Below, one piece after another: positions 16,557 through 24,097 of a DNA stretch of 44,008 bases; position 1 is the stretch's first letter, and every line of letters starts with the position of its first letter. The translations under genes and the position numbers were made by a program. This stretch comes from Pseudonocardia terrae (GTDB lineage Bacteria > Actinomycetota > Actinomycetes > Mycobacteriales > Pseudonocardiaceae), in contig NZ_JAJTTE010000054.1 in NCBI RefSeq assembly GCF_021343995.1, forward strand, positions 1 through 44,008. Reading direction: 5' to 3'. Below the pieces are notes generated by a model. The model had not been told where the DNA came from. It ran no database searches and saw only the letters and a list, made by a program, of their open reading frames with translations.

Positions 16557-16899
16557 CCCCCCCGAGCTCGACGCCGAGGACGCCAAGATCGTCACGCTGG
16601 CGCGCTCCTCGCGCGCCCGTACCGGCGCCGCGGAGGGCGCCGCGGTCCGCGACACGGACGGCCGCACCTACGCCGCCGCGTCCGTCGCGCTGCCGTCCCT
16701 ACGGCTCACGGCCCTGCAGGCGGCCGTGGCGGCTGCCGTGTCCAGCGGGGCGCCCGGGCTCGAGGCCGCGGCCGTCGTCACCGAGAGCGGCGAGGCCGAC
16801 GAGGCCTCCGTCGCCGCGGTGCGGGACCTCACCGCGGCCGCCCCGGTGATCGTCGCCGACGCGTCCGGCGCCGTCGTGAGGGTCCTGACGTCCGCATGA
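16543..16899 (+). CDS. Degenerate cytidine-deaminase-like protein
   Basis: A 118-residue protein in the place of the cytidine-deaminase-like gene between the CorC protein and era (Rv2365c in M. tuberculosis). Parts of the deaminase fold are recognisable: EDAKIVTLARSSRARTGAAEGAAVRD, then ALPSLRLTALQAAVAAAVSSGA. The catalytic features are missing. There is no Cys/His-Ala-Glu motif and no PCxxC; the protein contains no cysteine at all. It is therefore unlikely to bind zinc or deaminate cytidine. A structural or regulatory role is possible. The start overlaps the previous gene by 14 bp and the stop overlaps the next start by 4 bp, implying tight co-translation. Confidence 0.85.
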   Translation: MSGSNPPELDAEDAKIVTLARSSRARTGAAEGAAVRDTDGRTYAAASVALPSLRLTALQAAVAAAVSSGAPGLEAAAVVTESGEADEASVAAVRDLTAAAPVIVADASGAVVRVLTSA

Positions 16900-18143
16900 G
16901 CACCCCCCGGTACGACCTGGTCGTCGTCGGCGGCGGGATCGTCGGTCTGGCCACGGCGCACGCGGCGGTCCGCAGCGGGCTGAGCGTCGCCGTCGTCGAG
17001 CGCGAGCCGCGGCTGGCGAACCACCAGACCGGCAACAACTCCAACGTCATCCACTCCGGGCTCTACTACGCGCCGGGCGGGCTCAAGGCGCGGCTGGCGG
17101 TGGCCGGGTGCGCCGAGACGATCGCCTTCTGCCGTGAGCACGACCTGCCGCACCAGAGGTGCGGGAAGCTCGTCGTGGCCACCGATCCCGAGGAGCTGCC
17201 GCGGATGGCGGAGCTCGAGCGGCGCGGGAAGGCCAACGGCGTCGAGACGCAGCGGCTCGACGCCGCGGGCATCCGCGAGCGGGAGCCGCACGTCCGTGGG
17301 CTCGAGGCGCTGTGGGTGCCGTCGACCGGGCTCTGCGACTACCGGGCGATCGCCGAGAAGCTCGGCGAGCTGGTGGCCAAGGAGGGCGGCGAGATCCACC
17401 TCGGCCGCGCGGTCACCGGGATGGTGCGGCGGGAGACGTCCGCCCGGCCTGACGTCGTGGTCCGCACCGCGCAGGGCGACCTGCTGGGGGAGCGGGTCGT
17501 GGTCTGCGGCGGGCTGCGCTGCGACGAGCTCGCCCGCGCCGCGGGCGCCGACCCGGGGGTGCGGATCATACCGTTCCGCGGGGAGTACTCGGGCTTCACC
17601 GAGGAGGCCGCCGAGCTGGTCAAGGGCCTGATCTACCCGGTGCCGGACCCGGCCTTCCCGTTCCTCGGGGTGCACGCCACCCGCGGGATCGACGGGCACG
17701 TGCACGCCGGGCCCAACGCCGTCCTCGCGCTGGCGCGTGAGGGCTACTCGTGGGGCACGGTCAAGCCGAAGGAGCTGCTGGGCTCGCTGGTCTACCCGGG
17801 CATGCTGCGGGTCGCGAAGCGGCACTGGCGGTACGGGCTGGGCGAGGTGCACCGGTCGCTGTCCAGGGCGGCTATGGTCACCCAGATCCAGCGGATGCTT
17901 CCCGAGGTCGAGGCGCGCCACCTCACGCCCGCGGGTGCGGGGGTGCGGGCGCAGGCGGTGAAGCCCGACGGCACGCTCGTCGACGACTTCCTGCTCGTCG
18001 AGCAGGGCGGCGCCGACGGGGTTCGGGGGCCGGGCTCGATCCTGCACGTGCTCAACGCGCCCTCTCCGGCGGCCACCGCCGCCCTGCCCATCGGCCGCGA
18101 GATCCTCGAGCGGCTGACCGGCGACAACCCGGGTCCGCTGTGA
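16896..18143 (+). CDS. lhgO: L-2-hydroxyglutarate oxidase (FAD-dependent)
   Basis: A 415-residue FAD-dependent oxidoreductase close to LhgO/YgaF. The dinucleotide-binding motif DLVVVGGGIVGLATA is at residues 7-21. The substrate-site signature NHQTGNNSNVIHSGLYYAPG follows at about residue 43. PFRGEYSGF and GPNAVLALAREGY are diagnostic of the L-2-hydroxyglutarate branch. The enzyme oxidises L-2-hydroxyglutarate to 2-oxoglutarate and passes electrons to the membrane quinone pool or oxygen. It overlaps the preceding gene by 4 bp and is followed 28 bp later by era, so a metabolic repair gene has entered the conserved era operon. No other hydroxyglutarate gene is adjacent. Confidence 0.93.
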   Translation: MSTPRYDLVVVGGGIVGLATAHAAVRSGLSVAVVEREPRLANHQTGNNSNVIHSGLYYAPGGLKARLAVAGCAETIAFCREHDLPHQRCGKLVVATDPEELPRMAELERRGKANGVETQRLDAAGIREREPHVRGLEALWVPSTGLCDYRAIAEKLGELVAKEGGEIHLGRAVTGMVRRETSARPDVVVRTAQGDLLGERVVVCGGLRCDELARAAGADPGVRIIPFRGEYSGFTEEAAELVKGLIYPVPDPAFPFLGVHATRGIDGHVHAGPNAVLALAREGYSWGTVKPKELLGSLVYPGMLRVAKRHWRYGLGEVHRSLSRAAMVTQIQRMLPEVEARHLTPAGAGVRAQAVKPDGTLVDDFLLVEQGGADGVRGPGSILHVLNAPSPAATAALPIGREILERLTGDNPGPL

Positions 18144-18171
18144 CCCGCACCGACGTGCGAAGCGAGGCATC

Positions 18172-19098
18172 ATGACCGCCTTCGGGTCCTGGCCCGAGGA
18201 CTTCCGCTCCGGCTTCGCCTGCTTCGTGGGCCGGCCCAATGCGGGCAAGTCCACGCTGACCAACGCGCTGATCGGCCAGAAGATCGCGATCACCTCCTCG
18301 CGCCCGCAGACCACGCGGCACGCGATCCGCGGCATCGTGCACCGGCCCGACGCGCAGCTCGTCGTGGTCGACACCCCGGGCCTGCACAAGCCCCGGACCC
18401 TGCTCGGCTCCCGGCTCAACGACGTCGTGCGCGAGACCTGGGCGGAGGTCGACGTCATCGGGTTCTGCGTGCCGGCCGACCAGCCGGTCGGCCGCGGCGA
18501 CGAGTTCATCGTCAACGAGCTGAAGTCGGTCGCGGGCCGCACGCCGGTCGTCGGCGTCGTCACGAAGACGGACAAGACGCAGCCCGAGCAGATCGCCGAG
18601 CGGCTCACGCAGATGACCGGGCTGATGGAGTTCGCCGACGTCGTGCCCTGCTCGGCGAAGAGCGGGTACCAGGTGCAGCTGCTCGCGGACCTGCTGGTCG
18701 CGAAGCTGCCGGAGGGCCCACCGCTCTACCCGGACGGCGAGCTGACCGACGAGCCGGAGGAGACCCTCGTCGCCGAGCTGGTCCGCGAGGCCGCCCTGGA
18801 GGGGGTCCGCGACGAGCTGCCGCACTCGATCGCCGTCGTCGTCGAGGAGATGATCGAGCGCGAGGACCGGGCCGCCGACGACCCCATGCTCGACGTGCAC
18901 GCCACGATCTTCGTGGAGCGGCAGAGTCAGAAGGGCATCGTGATCGGCCGCGGGGGCGAGCGCCTGCGGCAGGTCGGCACGGCTGCCCGGAAGCAGATCG
19001 AGGCGCTCCTGGGTACCAAGATCTTCCTCGACCTGCACGTCACGGTCGCGAAGGACTGGCAGCGGGACCCGCGTCAGCTGCGCAAGCTGGGCTTCTGA
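18172..19098 (+). CDS. era: GTPase Era
   Basis: A 308-residue ribosome-assembly GTPase that binds the 3' end of 16S rRNA. G1 is GRPNAGKSTLTNAL near residue 20, the switch II segment is VVDTPGLHKP, and G4 is TKTD. The C-terminal KH domain has QKGIVIGRGGERLRQVGT and ends with the typical LHVTVAKDWQRDPRQLRKLGF-like tail. The ATG at 18172 has a GAGG site. Its last 25 bp overlap the convergent flavin-binding gene on the other strand. Confidence 0.97.
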   Translation: MTAFGSWPEDFRSGFACFVGRPNAGKSTLTNALIGQKIAITSSRPQTTRHAIRGIVHRPDAQLVVVDTPGLHKPRTLLGSRLNDVVRETWAEVDVIGFCVPADQPVGRGDEFIVNELKSVAGRTPVVGVVTKTDKTQPEQIAERLTQMTGLMEFADVVPCSAKSGYQVQLLADLLVAKLPEGPPLYPDGELTDEPEETLVAELVREAALEGVRDELPHSIAVVVEEMIEREDRAADDPMLDVHATIFVERQSQKGIVIGRGGERLRQVGTAARKQIEALLGTKIFLDLHVTVAKDWQRDPRQLRKLGF

Positions 19099-19583
19099 CC
19101 CGGCTCGAGCTCATCCGGTTCCAGCCACGCCATCCGGCCGAACCCGGCCACGAAGCGGATGGTGCGGACCTCGAGCCGGTAGAGCTGGAAGTCGGCGAAG
19201 TCGATGTACCCGGCGTCGGGGAAGGTGCGGCGGTAGGCCGCCAGGCCGCGGGTGCGCTCGTCGCCGTGCAGGACCCACACCCGGCCCACCAGGGTGGCCC
19301 GGGGCGCGGCGAGCGGATCCGTGTTCCCCGGGGCCGGCTCGGCGACCAGCAACGACGCCCGCGGGTCGGCCGCCAGGTTCCGGCTGTGCTCGGCGAGGTC
19401 GGACAGGCACAGCAGCGGCGACCCGTCGGCGTCGAGCGCGTACGCCACCACGGAACCGAACGGGAAGCCCGCGGCCGCGGCGCTCGCCGAGGTGCTCATC
19501 GGCCCCGGCGCGGACCCGATCGTCGCCAGCGTCCCCGACCGTTGCCCGGACAGCAGCGCCCGGACCTCCTCCAGCTCGCCCAC
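19074..19583 (-). CDS. Pyridoxamine 5'-phosphate oxidase-like (HugZ-type) protein
   Basis: A 169-residue split-barrel flavin-binding protein. SGTLATIGSAPGPMSTSASAA-like N-terminal strands, GFPFGSVVAYALDADGSPLL and LSDLAEHSRNLAADPRASLLV match the HugZ/PNPOx-like family, whose members bind FMN or heme. It lacks the DUF2470 domain that some HugZ proteins have at the C-terminus. The sequence ends VRTIRFVAGFGRMAWL, which is usual for this branch. The GTG at 19583 has a GGAGGTGAC site. It converges on era, overlapping by 25 bp. The true substrate is unknown. Confidence 0.85.
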   Translation of the reverse strand: MGELEEVRALLSGQRSGTLATIGSAPGPMSTSASAAAAGFPFGSVVAYALDADGSPLLCLSDLAEHSRNLAADPRASLLVAEPAPGNTDPLAAPRATLVGRVWVLHGDERTRGLAAYRRTFPDAGYIDFADFQLYRLEVRTIRFVAGFGRMAWLEPDELEPGQKPSLRS

Positions 19584-19713
19584 CCGTCACCTCCGCGCCG
19601 GCTGAGGTGACCCTTACTTCTGCGCCGGCGCCTGTCAAGGTCGTCCCGCCGGGGTGAGGCGCCGGGCGCACCGGGTATACGAGCCTGACGCTGACGCGAC
19701 CAGGGAGGCGCCG
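19584..19713. promoter_or_regulatory. Divergent promoter region
   Basis: The 130 bp between the PNPOx-like gene and the glutamine amidotransferase gene. A -10-like TATACG (19676-19681) reads to the right, giving a leader of about 25 nt. No clear -35 box is visible. Confidence 0.35.
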
Positions 19714-20547
19714 ATGTGCCGGTGGCTGGGCTACTACGGCAGCCCGATCGGGCCCAAGGAACTGATCTACGACACCCGGCACTCGCTCATCGAGCAGAGC
19801 AGGCGCGCCGCCCCGGACAGCACGATCGCCAACGGCGACGGCTTCGGGCTGGGCTGGTACGGACAGGGGCCGGAGGCGGCGCTCTACCGCAGTGAGTCGC
19901 CCGCGTGGGGGGACCAGAACCTGCGCGAGATCGCGGGTGTGGTGCAGTCCGGGCTGTTCCTCGCCCACGTCCGCGCGGCCACCGGCACGCCCGTGCAGCA
20001 GACGAACTGCCATCCCTTCCGGTATCGCAACTGGATCTTCGTCCACAACGGCTTCGTCGACCGCTGGGCCGAGCTACGCCGGGACCTGCTCTTCGCCGTC
20101 CGGCCCGATCTCTTCGGCAACATCGGCGGCAGCACGGACTCGGAGGTCCTGTTCCACCTCGCGCTCACGTTCGGGCTGGAGGAGGAGCCGCTGCCCGCGC
20201 TCGAGCGCATGGCCGGGTACGTCGAGGCCGCCGGCCGCGCGGTGGGCTCCGAGCACCCGTTGCAGATGACGCTGGGCGTGGCCGACGGCGAGCGGCTCTA
20301 CGCCGTCCGATACGCCAGCGGCCCCGTCGTCAACACGCTGTTCGTGAGCAGCGAGGTCGACGCGCTGCGCCGGCTCTACCCCGAGGACGAGCGCTGGCAG
20401 CACTTTTCCGACGAGTCCCGGGCGGTCGTCTCGGAACCGCTCTCCGACCTGCCGGGACTCTGGCACGAGGTGCCGCCGTCGACGGCGCTCGTGCTGCAGA
20501 AGGGGCCGGACGTCGAGCACCCCTTCCGGCCCCGGCCGCCGGCGTAG
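19714..20547 (+). CDS. Class II glutamine amidotransferase
   Basis: A 277-residue Ntn-type glutamine amidotransferase. Cys2 (MCRWLGYYG) would become the N-terminal nucleophile after Met removal. NGDGFGLGWYG, FLAHVRAATGTPVQQTNCHPF and FVHNGFVDRW are the glutaminase-site segments, with the conserved DSEVLFHLAL later. It resembles EgtC and the YafJ-like family, but the ergothioneine genes egtA, egtB and egtD are absent here, so that name is not justified. The ATG at 19714 has GGGAGG just upstream. The synthetase partner and acceptor substrate are unknown. Confidence 0.9.
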   Translation: MCRWLGYYGSPIGPKELIYDTRHSLIEQSRRAAPDSTIANGDGFGLGWYGQGPEAALYRSESPAWGDQNLREIAGVVQSGLFLAHVRAATGTPVQQTNCHPFRYRNWIFVHNGFVDRWAELRRDLLFAVRPDLFGNIGGSTDSEVLFHLALTFGLEEEPLPALERMAGYVEAAGRAVGSEHPLQMTLGVADGERLYAVRYASGPVVNTLFVSSEVDALRRLYPEDERWQHFSDESRAVVSEPLSDLPGLWHEVPPSTALVLQKGPDVEHPFRPRPPA

Positions 20548-20609
20548 GGCCCTGTGCAGGGGGTCGCCCCCTCGTTCGAAGTCGCCTCCGCTGCGAGCCC
20601 GCTTGCTTC

Positions 20610-20918
20610 TCAGAAGCTGTCGGTGGTCTCGATGATCCGGTAGCTGGCCGCGGTGAGGGCCGAGGTCGCCCCGGCGGTGCGCATCACGTCCGGGATCTCC
20701 CGCTGCCCGTCGAAGAACGCCTGGAAGTCCTCGCGGCTGGTCCACTCGTCGAACACCACCACGCTGCCGTCCTCGGCCTCGGCGAAGACGTGGTGCCGGC
20801 ACCCGTGGGACTGCGCATCCCGGACGATCCGCTGCATCCGGGTGTCGTGGTCGCGGTTCGCCTCGCGGAGCGCGTCGGCGGTCACCCCGGGCAGGCTGGT
20901 GATGACGATGACGGTCAT
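20610..20918 (-). CDS. Antibiotic biosynthesis monooxygenase (ABM)-domain protein
   Basis: A 102-residue ferredoxin-like-fold protein. MTVIVITSLPGVTADALREA forms the first strand and helix, and VVVFDEWTSREDFQAFFDGQ the typical later strand. Such small proteins are often dimeric, with activities ranging from quinone oxidation to heme degradation. The ATG at 20918 has a GAGGGGG site upstream; the open frame continues but without homology. It is divergent from recO, with 136 bp between them. Confidence 0.85.
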   Translation of the reverse strand: MTVIVITSLPGVTADALREANRDHDTRMQRIVRDAQSHGCRHHVFAEAEDGSVVVFDEWTSREDFQAFFDGQREIPDVMRTAGATSALTAASYRIIETTDSF

Positions 20919-21042
20919 GGGTCCCCCTCGTCCGGCCGCTGTTGGCCGATCACCCGGACCGCCCACCGGGGAGGTCCAGGATCCTCGCGCCGCGGATCGT
21001 GGTCAATCGGCCGGTCGCGGCGGGGGTGCGCGGCGGAAGTCG

Positions 21043-21048
21043 TAGGCT
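21043..21048 (+). promoter_or_regulatory. -10 box for a leaderless recO transcript
   Basis: TAGGCT ends 6 bases before the recO GTG at 21055 and no ribosome-binding site intervenes. Confidence 0.6.
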
Positions 21049-21054
21049 TTCCCG

Positions 21055-21846
21055 GTGAGCACCCTGTACCGCGACACCGGTGTGGTGCTGCGCGTGCAGA
21101 AGCTGGGCGAGGCGGACCGGATCGTCACGCTGCTGACCCGGCGCTACGGCAAGATCCGGGCGGTCGCGAAGGGCGTGCGCCGGACCCGGTCGCGGTGGGG
21201 CGCGCGGCTCGAGCCGTTCAACCACGTCGACGTGCAGTGCTACACCGGCCGCAGCCTCGACGTCATCACCCAGTGCCAGACGCTCGACGCCTTCGGCACC
21301 GGCGTCGTCTCCGACTACTCCCGCTACACCGCGGGCTGCGCGATGCTCGAGACGGCCGATCGACTGGTGTCCGAGGAAGGCAGTGGGCAGAGCGGCGAGA
21401 CCCTGCGCGTCTACCTGCTGCTCGTGGGCGCGATCCGGGCGCTCGCCGGCCGCGAGCGGGACGCCTCGCTGATCCTCGACGCGTTCCTGCTCCGCGCGAT
21501 GAGCCACGCGGGATGGGCGCCGGCGATCACCGAGTGCGCCAAGTGCGCCTCTCCCGGGCCGCACCGGGCGTTCAGCGTGGCGGGCGGCGGCGCGGTGTGC
21601 GAGGTCTGCCGACCGCCCGGCTCGGTCCTGCCGGGCCCGGCGGTGTTCACCCTGCTCGACGCCCTGCTGCACGGCGACTGGGAGGTCGCCGACGCCGCCG
21701 AGGCCCCCACCCGTCGCGACACCTCCGGCCTGGTCGCCGCGCACCTGCAGTGGCACCTCGAGCGCCAGCTCCGCTCCCTGCCCTTCGTCGAGCGCCGCGG
21801 CGATCCCACCGCCGCCGCCGCGCCGGGAGCGACCCCGATCGCCTGA
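21055..21846 (+). CDS. recO: DNA repair protein RecO
   Basis: A 263-residue RecO, which helps load RecA onto SSB-coated DNA with RecR and anneals complementary strands. The N-terminal OB-fold begins LYRDTGVVLRVQKLGEADRIV and contains YGKIRAVAKGVRRTRSRWG. A helical domain follows. A zinc-finger-type motif CAKC...CEVC is at about residues 162-185. The final 20 residues are Ala/Pro-rich. The GTG at 21055 appears to be the first transcribed triplet. Its 3' side is followed by three regularly spaced palindromes. Confidence 0.95.
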   Translation: MSTLYRDTGVVLRVQKLGEADRIVTLLTRRYGKIRAVAKGVRRTRSRWGARLEPFNHVDVQCYTGRSLDVITQCQTLDAFGTGVVSDYSRYTAGCAMLETADRLVSEEGSGQSGETLRVYLLLVGAIRALAGRERDASLILDAFLLRAMSHAGWAPAITECAKCASPGPHRAFSVAGGGAVCEVCRPPGSVLPGPAVFTLLDALLHGDWEVADAAEAPTRRDTSGLVAAHLQWHLERQLRSLPFVERRGDPTAAAAPGATPIA

Positions 21847-21872
21847 GCCCACGGCCTCGGGACCCGGTACTG

Positions 21873-21974
21873 GCGTCATGGTTCCATAACGCGTTCCGAG
21901 GTTCCGTTACTGAGCGTTATGGTTCCATAACGCGTTCTGAAGGCCTGGTTTTCAGCGCTATGGCTCCATGACGC
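21873..21974. repeat. Three 20-bp palindromes at an exact 41-bp pitch
   Basis: The palindromes are at 21873-21892, 21914-21933 and 21955-21974. The middle one is perfect: GCGTTATGG-TT-CCATAACGC. The first has one T-to-C change in the left arm. The third is GCGCTATGG-CT-CCATGACGC and covers the last five codons, including the stop, of the minus-strand membrane-protein gene. They are AT-richer than the surroundings. They may be a bidirectional terminator array or a set of protein-binding sites. Confidence 0.85.
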
Positions 21975-22872
21975 GCTCGGGTGGTGGGGGGACGGCGTCC
22001 ACGACGCGGGGCGCGCCGATCGGACCCGCCCGCCGGACCGCCTCGGCGGCGTCGACCGCCGCCCGCTCCGCCTCCCGGTGCGCGGCCTCGGTGACGGCGT
22101 GGCGCTGCTCCGGGTCGGCGTCGAAGCGGCCCGCGATCGCCTCCTGCACCGCGATCTTCGCCCGCACGATCGGCACCCGGTAGCGCTTCTCCCGGCGCAC
22201 CGCGCGTTCCATCTTCTTGGGCCGCGTCAGGTACCGCCAGCGCGCCCACGGCGAACCGGGCCGGCCCAGCCGGATCGCCGTGAAGAACAGCAGCGGGGTG
22301 ACGAACAGCCCGAGCAGCCCGGTCCACAGCTTGCCCTTGGCCAGCGTGACCACGACGAGCAGGAGCTGCAGGGCGAAGAACACGAACGTCAGCACGATGT
22401 CGACCACTTCGCCCGACTCCACGTCGATGAAGTCGTCGTTGAACCCGAGCGGGTGCAGCCCGCACACGAACAGCCCGGTGACCGTGATCGCGACGAACAC
22501 GGCGTCGATCGAGCTGCGGCCCTGCGTGCTCCAGTAGACGTCGGACAGGTGCAGGATCAGCGCGAACTCGTCGAGCACCAGCGCCGAGCCGATCCCGAAC
22601 AGGCTCGCCAGGATCACGTTGGGGACCAGCGTGCTCACCTCGGCCAGCGCGATCAGCCCGAAGCCCGCGACCAGCATCATGACCATGCCGAACACCACGT
22701 GGTGGATGTGCAGGCCGCCGGGCTTCACGTTGCCGGGCCACCACGACACCTGGGCGCGGATCATCCGGACGCTGAACCGGATGAACAGGAAGGCGACGAG
22801 GAACGCGCAGAGGAAGCAGAAGAGCGGAAGCCGCCCGGTCGCGACGATCGTCTCCGTGAACCAGGCCCCCAT
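21958..22872 (-). CDS. Conserved integral membrane protein of unknown function
   Basis: A 304-residue protein with about seven hydrophobic helices in the first 210 residues (for example LPLFCFLCAFLVAFLFIRF and IHHVVFGMVMMLVAGFGLIA) and a charged, Ala/Arg-rich cytoplasmic tail of about 90 residues, probably helical (AAHREAERAAVDAAEAVRR). The loop PGGLHIHHVVFG carries two His and the loop ALVLDEFALILHLSDVYW several acidic residues, which could bind a metal or lipid. I do not recognise an assigned family. The ATG at 22872 is one of several possible starts. It is divergent from uppS with a 62-bp gap. The 3' end lies inside a palindrome. Confidence 0.8.
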   Translation of the reverse strand: MGAWFTETIVATGRLPLFCFLCAFLVAFLFIRFSVRMIRAQVSWWPGNVKPGGLHIHHVVFGMVMMLVAGFGLIALAEVSTLVPNVILASLFGIGSALVLDEFALILHLSDVYWSTQGRSSIDAVFVAITVTGLFVCGLHPLGFNDDFIDVESGEVVDIVLTFVFFALQLLLVVVTLAKGKLWTGLLGLFVTPLLFFTAIRLGRPGSPWARWRYLTRPKKMERAVRREKRYRVPIVRAKIAVQEAIAGRFDADPEQRHAVTEAAHREAERAAVDAAEAVRRAGPIGAPRVVDAVPPPPERVMEP

Positions 22873-22920
22873 GAGCAGTGCGTACTCCAGACCGGCCCGG
22901 GAGTCCAGGGAGCGCGGACG

Positions 22921-22926
22921 TAGGCT
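22921..22926 (+). promoter_or_regulatory. -10 box for a leaderless uppS transcript
   Basis: TAGGCT ends 8 bases before the GTG at 22935 (2 before an in-frame GTG at 22929). The same hexamer is used before recO. It favours the start at 22935. Confidence 0.5.
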
Positions 22927-22934
22927 GTGTGGTC

Positions 22935-23723
22935 GTGCCCTTCCAGCCCCCGCCGCCACACCCGTCGGGAGCCAGGCCGCCGGCGATCCCGCCGGAGCTG
23001 GTCCCGAACCACGTCGCCCTCGTCATGGACGGCAACGGCCGTTGGGCCAACGCCCGCGGCCTGCCCCGGATCGAGGGGCACCGGCGCGGCGAGGCCTCGC
23101 TCATGGACGTCGCCCGGGGCTGCATCGACATCGGGGTGAAGTGGCTGTCCGCCTACGCCTTCTCCACCGAGAACTGGAAGCGCAGCCCGGACGAGGTGCG
23201 GTTCCTGATGGGCTTCAACCGGGACGTCATCCGTCGTCGGGTCGACGAGATGCACAGCATGGGCGTGCGGGTCCGCTGGGCCGGGCGGCGGCCGCGGCTG
23301 TGGCGGTCGGTGATCAAGGAGCTCGAGGTCGCCGAGGAGAAGACCCGGCACAACGACGTCCTCACGCTGACCATGTGCGTGAACTACGGCGGCCGGGCGG
23401 AGATCGCCGACGCGGTGCAGCAGATCGCGCGGCTCGTCCAGGAGGGCCGGATCAAGCCTTCCGCGATCGACGAGCGGACGATCGCGAAGTACCTCGACGA
23501 GCCGGACATGCCCGACGTCGACCTGTTCGTGCGGTCGAGCGGCGAGCAACGGACGTCGAACTTCCTGTTGTGGCAGAGCGCCTACGCCGAGATGGTCTTC
23601 CTCGACACGCTCTTCCCCGACTTCGACCGCCGGCACATCTGGGAGGCGATCGAGATCTACGCGAAGCGGGACCGCCGGTTCGGCGGCGCCATCGACCAGG
23701 CCGGCACGGCAGGGTCCCCGTGA
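22935..23723 (+). CDS. uppS: cis-Prenyltransferase (polyprenyl diphosphate synthase, UppS family)
   Basis: A 262-residue cis-prenyltransferase that extends farnesyl-type diphosphates with isopentenyl diphosphate to make the lipid carrier for peptidoglycan and arabinogalactan. The catalytic MDGNGRWA is near residue 33. AYAFSTENWKRS, NYGGRAEIADAV and LFVRSSGEQRTSNFLLWQ complete the active site. It corresponds in position to Rv2361c, the long-chain (decaprenyl) synthase of mycobacteria. The chain length here is inferred from position only. The GTG at 22935 gives a leaderless start. Its stop overlaps the next start by 3 bases. Confidence 0.95.
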   Translation: MPFQPPPPHPSGARPPAIPPELVPNHVALVMDGNGRWANARGLPRIEGHRRGEASLMDVARGCIDIGVKWLSAYAFSTENWKRSPDEVRFLMGFNRDVIRRRVDEMHSMGVRVRWAGRRPRLWRSVIKELEVAEEKTRHNDVLTLTMCVNYGGRAEIADAVQQIARLVQEGRIKPSAIDERTIAKYLDEPDMPDVDLFVRSSGEQRTSNFLLWQSAYAEMVFLDTLFPDFDRRHIWEAIEIYAKRDRRFGGAIDQAGTAGSP

Positions 23724-24097
23724 GCCTGGAGACCGCCCGCCGGGCGCTGGAGCGCTACCACGACGTCGAGGTGGGCGAGGACGGCGCCCTCACGTTCGCG
23801 CACGGCGGCGTGCTCTGCGTCGTGCAGGGCACGGAGCTGGAGGAGGGGCTGCCCGTCCTCAACCTGACCTGCGTCGTCGCCTGGGACCTCACGGACGACG
23901 ACATCCCCCGCCGGGTGGCGCTCGGCGTGGGGGAGGGGCTGTTCGGCACCCCGCGGGTGGTGCGCGGGGACAACGGCTGGGACGTCACGCTCCGGTACGC
24001 CTTCCCCGCCGCCGGGCTGGAGGAGGGGCCGATGGGGACGCTCCTGATGCTGGTCGTGAGCAGCGCGTCGAGCATGCGGAACGCGCTCGTTGGCTGA
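23720..24097 (+). CDS. YbjN-like protein
   Basis: A 125-residue acidic protein. LETARRALERYHDVEVGEDG and LNLTCVVAWDLTD, with the final TLLMLVVSSASSMRNAL helix, match the YbjN/CesT-like peptide-binding fold, which is common and poorly understood in actinobacteria. The GTG at 23720 overlaps the uppS stop and its own stop is overlapped by the TTG start of the exporter. The three genes are probably one transcript. No function can be assigned. Confidence 0.75.
   Translation: MSLETARRALERYHDVEVGEDGALTFAHGGVLCVVQGTELEEGLPVLNLTCVVAWDLTDDDIPRRVALGVGEGLFGTPRVVRGDNGWDVTLRYAFPAAGLEEGPMGTLLMLVVSSASSMRNALVG

Noticed and set aside
19074..19098. The 25-bp tail-to-tail overlap of era and the PNPOx-like gene as an error
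   Set aside because: Both frames have full family support and short convergent overlaps are normal; a similar 19-bp overlap occurs at 37129-37147.
19714..20547. Naming the glutamine amidotransferase EgtC
   Set aside because: No egtA, egtB, egtD or egtE gene is nearby; the general family has many members.
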